From contig NW_025317348.1 of NCBI RefSeq assembly GCF_018873765.1, positions 762,127 through 826,126 of the forward strand: DNA of 64,000 nt. The letters are read 5' to 3'. Position 1 is the stretch's first letter, and every line of letters begins with the position of its first letter. Origin of the DNA: Telopea speciosissima (Eukaryota; Streptophyta; Magnoliopsida; Proteales; Proteaceae). Below are positions 56,701-64,000 of the stretch, piece after piece. A model generated the notes under the pieces. The model saw only the letters and a program-made list of their open reading frames with translations. It did no database searches and was not told the DNA's origin. The position numbers and the translations under genes were made by a program.

Positions 56701-58595
56701 TTGTTGCCGGAGTTTGCTTATTCGCCAATCCGGCTACAACTATAGGTATGCGGGAGGAGCTTACTTACTGTCCTTCCTAACCTTCCGAGAGCCTTCCTGA
56801 CTGGCATTTCAACTGGGCTTGAAAGCTTGACTTCTTAGCTAGTAGCCCGAACGCTTAGTAGCTTACTTTCAGATCGTGTAGCAACGAGCTGCTTAAGAGG
56901 TATCTCGTCACTCCGACTTGGTGCAAAGTCAGGCTGATTTAAAATCAGTGCACACGAGACTTGCTCTTTCTTGGCTTTTCTGGTTGGCTTTCTAGCTGGA
57001 CTGGTAGCTTGGAGCGAGGAGAACATACGGGAACAAGAGAGAGACTGGCTTGACTAGTGAGCGAGAAATGAAAGACTAGCTGACAGACCCACTAGACTAG
57101 ACTGACAAGGTGATCGTGTAGCTACGAGCTGCTGTCGCTCACGGAGACTTGCTCTTGTACACTCAGAAAGGAAGGCGAGACTGCCGGCACTTACGCAGAT
57201 CCATCCAAGCACTCGAAAGGACCAAGCAACTCCATAAGCACGCTAGCGCGCCAGAACTTACTAAAGAAGCAACGGCGAGAGCGGTCTAGTCTGTGGCTGA
57301 GTGAGACCAGACAACTAGGCGCGCCCTCTAGCTCCCTATTACCGTACCGTGACATCGACCTGAAGCTAGACGGGAGACCGGGCTTTGATCTGCTATCCCT
57401 ATACCGTTCTTTGTTCTCCGCTTGTTTGCTCTCCTTTTTTCTCATTCCTGAATCAGGAGTCCATGAATCTGAGCAAAGCGATCAGTCGCTCCATAATGAA
57501 GATTCAGGGAATCAGGGAAAAAAAGAGCTATCTGCACACATGAAGGAAGGGGGCTCGCCGAAGATGGACAGGAAGCCTTGGTTGACGACCTTATGAGAGG
57601 CTAGGTACAATAGCAAAAGGGAAATCAGACTCAAGCCCGCATAGATAGGAAGATGTGCTTGACGATGGAATGGAAGGAGAGACCCCATCATACCTTTTTG
57701 ATTGAGCTATTGAGGGCTCCAAGCGGGCAGAAAAGGAGAAGGCTTCCGTCACAGGTGACAAAGAAGGCTTCCTCCCGGGAACTGGCTTTCGAATCGCGTA
57801 AGCAGGGTACCCTAGGAAAGAAGACGAAGGATACAGGTGCTCGGCAGCAAGCAATAGCTGCCGCAGTCGCAGTAGCAAGACAAGAATGAGAAGGGAAGCC
57901 CCTTTTTGATGCATACATACAAGAAAATAGCAATTGGATAGCGATCACCCAGTCGGGTAAGCGTCGGAGAGGAATGAATAGACAGCAAAGGAATGGTTTT
58001 CTAGCGGTCTCGCTGAAGCAAGGGCTAAAGGGTGGAAAGCAAGCCAAGAGTAGGGGTTTGCATCGGCCTTAAGGAATAGTGAAAGCGGTAGTCGGAGTGG
58101 TGACCGGGTCAATTAGAACAGGCCGAGTCAGCTTCTCCTCCTCCCGTTGGATAGAGGAAACGAAAGTCAGCTCGACCAACCCTCGCTTGACCCGCTGACC
58201 TATGATCGGCGAATTTCGAAATCTTTTATCCCGTTTGATGAAACCGCAAATCATCATCTTGTTCTGACTGTCCCTCTTACGGGGAACTCTTTTCAGGCAG
58301 ACCGAGAGGAGAGAGAGAGAGGAAATAGCAAAGAATCATTCGGCGCGTAGTGAACTGCCAGATAGATCAGCACAGCTAGGGAAGCCGTTGAAACCCGATC
58401 ATTCGAAGCAGCCCCTATTAGAGTAAAGGGCGGACCGAGGGCCTGGTTTGTGCCTATGATGCCATCGTCAAAGAACACTCGACTCGAATGGGCGAAACCT
58501 ATCTAAGCACTGCTGGAATGGGATCTAATGTCAGGTATCCAAGGAGTCAAGGGAATGGTAGGTATGGGATTGCTTCTGTATCTAATGGAATGGAA
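56701..58595. other. Spacer, no recognised gene
   Basis: 56870-57140 holds two GATCGTGTAGC[AT]ACGAGCTGCT copies (56874, 57113). 57225-57260 has R-like words (CAAGCAACTCCATAAGCACG, GCTAGCGCGCCAGAAC). Frames at 57591-58047 (minus) are unassigned. Confidence 0.4.
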
Positions 58596-58599
58596 GGCG

Positions 58600-61500
58600 C
58601 TTAGGGAATTTTTAATTTCCTAATGCTAATGGAAGGCTAGGTGAGGTATTACGACCGTTCAGGCGATCAGAGGCGATCAGTAGTGTTGTGTTCTTATAAA
58701 GGAAATTCCATTGACAAGGTGGAAGGAAGGGCGGTGGGTGGGTGACGGCTAGGACTGGTGGTTGTGTTAAGTATTGCTTGATGCTCTTGAACGCGTTGTC
58801 ACAGGCTTGATCCCATACGAAATCGATCCCTTTCATCATTAGGCGTGAAAACGGTTGACACCTTCCTGATAGGTTTGAGATGAATCTTCTGATGTAGGAT
58901 AAAAAAACCTTGTAGCCGTTTGAGTTCCCGGAGGTTAGTTGGTGGTTTCATTTCAAGGATGGCTTTAGTTTTGGCTGGGTCAACTGTGATTCCATCTTTT
59001 GTAATAACAAACCCCAAGAACTTTCCAGTTACTACCCCCATAAAGAATTTGAGGTCTGTCGAGCCTCATGTTGTGCTTTCGAAGTATCTCGAAGACCCTT
59101 CGTAGATCTGCGAGGTGATCTTCTTTCTTTCTGCTTTTAACTGCGAGGTCATCCACGTAACACTCTACTGTTTTATGTTGTTGATCTCGAAATATCTGCA
59201 TCATAGCCCGTTGGTAGGTGGCACCAGCATTTTTGAGACCGAATGGCATCACCGTATAGCAGTACGTACCGAATGGAGTTCTAAAGGACGTGTGCCTTTC
59301 GTCGTCTGGATCCATTTGGATTTGGTTATACCCAGACAAGCCATCCATGAAAGACATCTGTTCATATCCGCAGGTATTGTCTATCATGATTTCCGTGATC
59401 GGCAGAGTAAGCAAGCTACCTTAGGGAATGCGTTATTCAGGTCTCTGAAGTCAATGCAAACCCGAATCTGCCCGTTCTTCTTGGTCACTGAGACAATGTT
59501 TGCCAACCAATCGGGATCTTTCTCTTCTCTTATGAAACCCACATCCTTTAATTTCTGTACTTATTTATAAATCTTCTCCATGAGGAGTGGATGAAAGCGT
59601 CGTTGCGCTTGCTTGAAGGGCTTAGCATCTGGTTTGATATGTTGCCTGTGGACGGCGATTTCAGGGTCTAGCCCAGGCATCTCAGCGTAACTCCAGGCAA
59701 ATATGTCCAAGTATTCCTTAAGGAGCTGGACGTATTGTTCAGCTTCCTCTGATGATAGGCTGGCACTTAGGAAGATTGGGCGAGGGTCGCCTTCCGTTCC
59801 CAGGTCAACCTGTCGAACTTCATCATCTGTGGGTGGTACTGGTTTCAGGTTCTCTCGAGGGGCTCGAAGAGCGGGTCATCTTCCCAAGTCATGATTTCTT
59901 GCCCATCTTCTTCGACTGAAACCATATTTGCAGTTACTACCCGAAAATAATCTTCCTCGGGCTCTGTCAGGAACCCGTCAATCTCGCTCCAGTCTATTTC
60001 TGGGTCTTCCTCTTCTAACCAGTGCGGGCAATTGTGTCCACAATGATTCTTTGAGCAGAACGACACGGCCATTTGAGTTGGGAGCGTGATTCGGTGAGCA
60101 GTTGCGACTCATCAATTGGCCATCTTTCTTGGAGTTCTCCAACCTTAGTTTGGTTTTGCCTCTCTATTAGCCTCTCTTCATTTCCCGGAGGCGTCGATGG
60201 CTTCGCTGTGGTACAGTTTACAGCTAAAGGGAACAAGTCGGGTATGCTTATATTCGAATCCCAACTTTCTGTGTAAGAGGACTCTCGATCTGTTTCTTCT
60301 TCATACTTCTTCGGGGAAGGGAGGTCAAGCGGCAGATCTCCCAAACCATGAGGAGAGAGACCCAGCCTCCGATCTTCTAACCAATCTTCTTTCTGCCTTT
60401 TCGTCATGTAAGGCTCACTACGTGAGTCCTGTATGCCCCGGCCGTTGTGGAATCCATCAGGCTCGCTTTAACTGACGCCCATCTTCCTCATCATTGTCTT
60501 GACCGTATCATTGAATGTTTCGACATTTGGAACACCATCTGAGACAATTGGCCCTGGTGGTGGTGGAGGTAGATACGGACCCCTGTAGAACAGGATCTCA
60601 TCATTCTTGTTCTTCGCCGGCACTGTAAAGAATGCCCCATTCGGGTCTTCGATGTCCTGAGCATGCTGCAATGTTGGGATAGGCACTTAGACTTAAGTGT
60701 CGCAGAAGTATGCTTCTCGGACTCGAGCCAATTCTTCTTCGTTATCAGATGAGGCATCTTCTACCACTATACTAATTACATGTGACTGCACATTGTCTTC
60801 ATACGTGCCATTTTCAAAAAACGATGACCCCTCAGATTCTGAGCTTATCATGTCCGAATGAGTAGGCTGGTACCCCAATCCGGTAAAGTTGTGTAATCCC
60901 TGATCAGTGGTGAACCAAGTTGATTCCATGACTTTCCTCGTGACTGATTCTAGTGGTGCCAAGATTCCTTCGCCTTTCCCAAGCACGCATGGGTTGGAGA
61001 AGTCGTAGCCCATTTCCGACATCATTCTTCTTACTTCTGTTTTGAAGTTATGGAATTCCGGCTTCCGCTTGACGGTGAGGGCGCCGCATGTTGGTCTCGT
61101 GAAGAGCCAGATGTTCTCACAAAAGTGACAGCTCCTTGTGACAATAATGTACTGTCTGGCATACTTTGCGCAACCATGTTCACCGTCTATCTATTGGCCC
61201 TGTTGTTGGCAAGAGGGTTTGGTACGTCGTTAACCTTGTACTTACCCGACTTAGGCTTTGGCTGAATTGTTTTGTCATTGATGAAGACCATGTACTTCTT
61301 CTGCCTCACCTCCGGTTTGCGAGCGATCACAAGTTCGGGATTTGTGTCCTCTTCGGCTTCTGCCTCTTGCTCGTACATCAACGCATCGGCGCAGTGCGAT
61401 TCAGAGGCTCTGAATGGCCTCTTTTCTGCGAAGACCTTATGCACTTTCCCTTCTTCCCCAACATATTTAAAACATTGGTGGAGTGTAGAGGGGACCACCA

Positions 61501-61850
61501 GATTTTCATGGATCCAGGGTCGTCCTAATAGTAGATTGTAGGACGTGTCGGTTTCAATGACATAGCAGGTAACTTGGGACTGACGGCTCCCTAGCTGGCA
61601 CTTCAGTCGGATCTTTCCAATTGCTTTTCGGGTATTAGCATCATACCTACGGGATAGTGATGTTGGTGTAGCTCATTTGGTTAGCAGGGATTTCGAGGAA
61701 GGCGAGTGCTTTCAGCGGCATGACATTTACTGCCGATCCCGGATCAACTTGCACACGGGGTAATGGTGCTTCTCCGATGTACCCAGTATGATATAACGGG
61801 CGATTGTGCTTTGCCCTGCCGAGCAGCATGTCCTCTTCCGTGAACGTAAT
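58600..61850 (-). mobile_element. Large Ty3/gypsy retrotransposon fossil (protease to RNase H start)
   Basis: Reading the minus strand from 61850 down: an aspartic protease with the VDPGSAVNVMPL motif near 61740, a long acidic linker (about 59800-61500), and a reverse transcriptase with MSFMDGLSGYNQI, TYCYTVMPFGLKNAGATYQR and the catalytic YVDD near 59160, followed by FLGFVITKDGITVDPAK and AFKSIKQYLTQPPVL near 58700. Linker size and motifs fit a plant Ty3/gypsy pol, perhaps the Tat group. No LTRs are seen. It is broken, with many breaks, and looks older than a recent insertion. It meets a pararetrovirus fossil of opposite strand near 61850. Confidence 0.93.
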
Positions 61851-61854
61851 GGAA

Positions 61855-62700
61855 AGACGTGTATACTCCTAAAGACGTGTATACCCCAAAAGGGTACTTA
61901 GAGGTTTTCGGCCTCAAGGGCGTGTCCAATGTTGAGATAGAGGAGAGTTTTACCCAGATCTCACAATGGAGTGAGAATAGCCTTTCCATTCCTACGCTAA
62001 ACTCCAAGAAGCTGAAAAGCTTTCTGGATACAAATTCGTGCATCTTGGAGCACTGCAAGTGGGTATCTCGCCTTTCACTCGTAAAGGTTTAAAGAAGCAA
62101 ATGCTACCTTGCGTGTGTTCTAGACTGTCGCCACCGTCAGTTTTCCGATGCCTTGATTGGCGCGATCTCTGCATCCCTTGACGATGGACGTATTTATTTC
62201 GCTGTTTTTCCAAACTTCCCTGTGTCTCTGACCGACCCACATCTAAACGAAGTCTTAAGGATTCAACTGTTGACCGAAGGTTTCGATATGATCGAAGGAT
62301 CGGTTAATGACGCTTTGTATTGGCGTGTATGTTTCCGTGTGGTTAATACTCTATACCCGGCCACACTCTTCACGCTTTGACGCAGTTTATTTCCAAAGCT
62401 CCTCAACTATACCCAGGCAGACGATCTATCTCCATGATGCAGCGTCGCGTGGTGGAGAAGGAGACGAAAAGGACAAAAACCTCTTCAGGATCCCCTCAAA
62501 GGAAGATTGAAAAGTCGCTAAAGGCGTAACGCAGGATGCAGCTCCTGCGTGAGCATAAAGAGTATCTCAACGACCCTCGAAGGGAACAATGACTAAAATC
62601 TTTCCCTGAAGACGTTCGGAAGCAGATACGAGATGAGTGGCTATCGTCTCGTGAAAACTCAGGTTTGGAACCCTCTTGGACTACGTGTACATGAGGGGGC
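61855..62700 (+). mobile_element. Endogenous pararetrovirus fossil, Caulimoviridae-like movement protein
   Basis: Plus-strand segments match the 30K-type movement protein of Caulimoviridae. Near 61860-62040 is the N-terminal part (GYLEVFGLKGVSNVEIEESF). Near 62120-62350 is the core, with the conserved DCRHRQFSDALIG block, YFAVFPNFPVSLTDPHLNEV and LLTEGFDMIEGS. A basic stretch near 62400-62660 (KQIRDEWLSSREN) may be further viral sequence. It looks broken, with a few breaks, and only a small part of a viral genome is present. Florendovirus- or petuvirus-like ancestry is a guess. It likely came with nuclear DNA. Confidence 0.75.
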
Positions 62701-62906
62701 CTGTCAGGGCCCACAAACCAAGTAGCTAAGAGCGCCTGAGGGACGAGAGAGCCGAGTCAACGGCTTTCCCACCCTTTGATTCAATAAAGATTGATGGTGA
62801 CGAAAGGTTCGTAGCTTCACCACTCGTCTCAACGGATAAAGGTGATCAGTCTTCGCTTCATCAACAATGAAATTGGGCGAACACTACGCTACAAGCCCTT
62901 GACCAA

Positions 62907-63980
62907 TTGGACCCGATTTTAGGATATTTTCTCTTTAAAAGCAAGTATCGAGGCTATTCGGGTTGCCAAACCGGTAAAGAGTGGCTTCTTTTTGAAAAAA
63001 GAAGGAGCTCCGTAGGAGCAGGAAAAGAGCTAATGGAGATAGATGAAGATGCAGTAAGACAACAGGAGCTTCCGACCTCCATCTTTGGCCCTCCCTCGTT
63101 TGCACGCAAATCAAAGGATTTTGATAAAAGCTTCTTTCCCCCTCAATCCTCAACACATAGGGGCTCATCGTCAACTGGCGGCAACAATTTCATGATTGTC
63201 ACCGGCAACACTTCTATCTTCGAAAGTTCCGAAAGAAGAATAAACCAACTGTCCGCCATTAGAGATGCATCTCGACTCCCCGTCAAGAATTCATTGATAG
63301 AAGACAATGCATCCAGATGCTGCTCCAAAGACTCCTCAATAGGAGACAAAGGAATAAAAACCTCACACCGTATAGACGCCACTCCGGAGGATGCAACAGT
63401 GTCCCTCGCTCTCCCAGTGCATCGAATTACCCCTCTCAAAGGGTACCATGAGCCAATTTTGAGACCTCATCGCCCGCCAGAATTAGACAAGTGTTGCGGC
63501 ACTCTTATATCCAGCAATCGCATTTCTGGTCAAAGACAAGGAGTCATTGCTACTATGGCTTCCAAATCCCGTCCCAACTCTTGCCAAACGATGCGGTGTG
63601 GCATGCTCAACAAAAGCATGAAAAAGCAATCACACTTTCAGAATGACAATCTGAGATCCGAAATCTCAAACGAAAAAGCGCCATACTTTAGAAGGAGATT
63701 TCTCGGTCTAATCTTTTCGATCAGTCTCATGCTATCGGAAGTCTCGGTGGAGGTACAGACACAAACTCTGCCAACAGTGGAAGTTGTAGTGAATCATTCT
63801 GGCCCTACAGCGATCCATCAACTGCATAACCAACAAGTCGCAGAAGTGGGTCACTCAATTGACAATCAGGCGCTCACCGAGCCCTTCGCACGTCTTTATA
63901 GTTTATTGATTCGGGCTCTCCCTGGAGCATGGGGTCAGCTTCTTTCCTCTACAAGGATTGACCCCACACTCCAGCACTAA
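62907..63980 (+). CDS. Unrecognised long ORF (357 codons; 315 from first ATG)
   Basis: The frame opens at a TTG at 62907 and its first ATG is at 63033; stop at 63978. I recognise no family. The N-terminal half is rich in Ser, Lys and Arg (KRRSSVG, SSTHRGSSSTGG, CCSKDSSIG). Residues 265-279 (FLGLIFSISLMLSEV) form one short hydrophobic stretch. The C-terminus (residues 290-350) is Val/His/Leu-rich with FARLYSLLIRALPGAWGQLL. At this length an open frame is unlikely by chance in this composition, but the opposite strand is also open in parts (62935-63439), so the strand is not certain. It follows the pararetrovirus fossil by about 200 bases and could belong to the same foreign block. Confidence 0.4.
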   Translation: MDPILGYFLFKSKYRGYSGCQTGKEWLLFEKRRSSVGAGKELMEIDEDAVRQQELPTSIFGPPSFARKSKDFDKSFFPPQSSTHRGSSSTGGNNFMIVTGNTSIFESSERRINQLSAIRDASRLPVKNSLIEDNASRCCSKDSSIGDKGIKTSHRIDATPEDATVSLALPVHRITPLKGYHEPILRPHRPPELDKCCGTLISSNRISGQRQGVIATMASKSRPNSCQTMRCGMLNKSMKKQSHFQNDNLRSEISNEKAPYFRRRFLGLIFSISLMLSEVSVEVQTQTLPTVEVVVNHSGPTAIHQLHNQQVAEVGHSIDNQALTEPFARLYSLLIRALPGAWGQLLSSTRIDPTLQH

Positions 63981-64000
63981 ATCAGACGTTTGATCGGATA

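Overview
The window reads as part of an angiosperm mitochondrial genome. It carries native plant mitochondrial genes that still need C-to-U editing: rps4, rps19, nad3, rps12 and exon 1 of trans-spliced nad1. It also has mitochondrial trnG(GCC) and trnI(CAU), at least four plastid-derived inserts, fragments of nuclear-type retroelements, a linear-plasmid DNA polymerase fragment, and long unrecognised spacers. Standard-code frames, unedited Ser/Pro codons where the families have Leu/Phe, and missing (ACG) start codons all fit a plant mitochondrion. I cannot name the species. Retained rps19, rps4 and trnG(GCC), and the very repeat-rich spacers, fit an early-diverging or repeat-rich angiosperm, but that is only an impression.

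Layout. 1-2265: plastid insert with rpl16 (two exons, intact intron ends and domain V) and a broken rps3. 2.7-11.1 kb: accessory island with two Ty3/gypsy fragments, one Ty1/copia fragment, trnG(GCC), strong hairpins, a degenerate Val/Pro/Asp-rich tract and many copies of a mosaic short-repeat family. 11.8-12.9 kb: rps4 on the minus strand. 13-19.4 kb: spacer with more mosaic repeats and trnI(CAU). 19.9-22.1 kb: rps19, a 26-base stub of rps3, then the nad3-rps12 pair. 22.5-29.5 kb: spacer. 29.5-30.8 kb: AT-rich family-B DNA polymerase fragment of mitochondrial-plasmid type. 31.9-32.4 kb: plastid psbB fragment. 32.6-33.0 kb: coiled-coil ORF. 34.1-34.4 kb: LINE fragment. 34.5-35.8 kb: plastid insert with trnS(GGA) and a broken rps4. 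36-52.6 kb: mostly unrecognised spacer. 52.6-53.0 kb: nad1 exon 1. 53.9-55.3 kb: plastid insert with overlapping psbD and psbC remnants. 58.6-61.85 kb: large Ty3/gypsy fragment. 61.85-62.7 kb: Caulimoviridae-like movement-protein fossil. 62.9-63.98 kb: long unrecognised ORF.

How the genes work together. nad1 and nad3 encode membrane subunits of respiratory complex I. rps4, rps12 and rps19 encode mitoribosomal small-subunit proteins. trnG and trnI serve mitochondrial translation, and the plastid-type trnS(GGA) may do so too. The photosystem and plastid ribosomal remnants are transferred DNA with no expected mitochondrial role, although rpl16 still reads through.

Most striking is the mosaic short-repeat family (modules resembling GCGCTAACGCGC, GATCTACGACCAC and CTCGACCACCGGGAGAGAG). 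It recurs at about 15 sites and often lies at junctions between DNA of different origin, next to the retroelement fragments, the psbD/psbC insert and the degenerate tract. It may mark recombination or insertion points.
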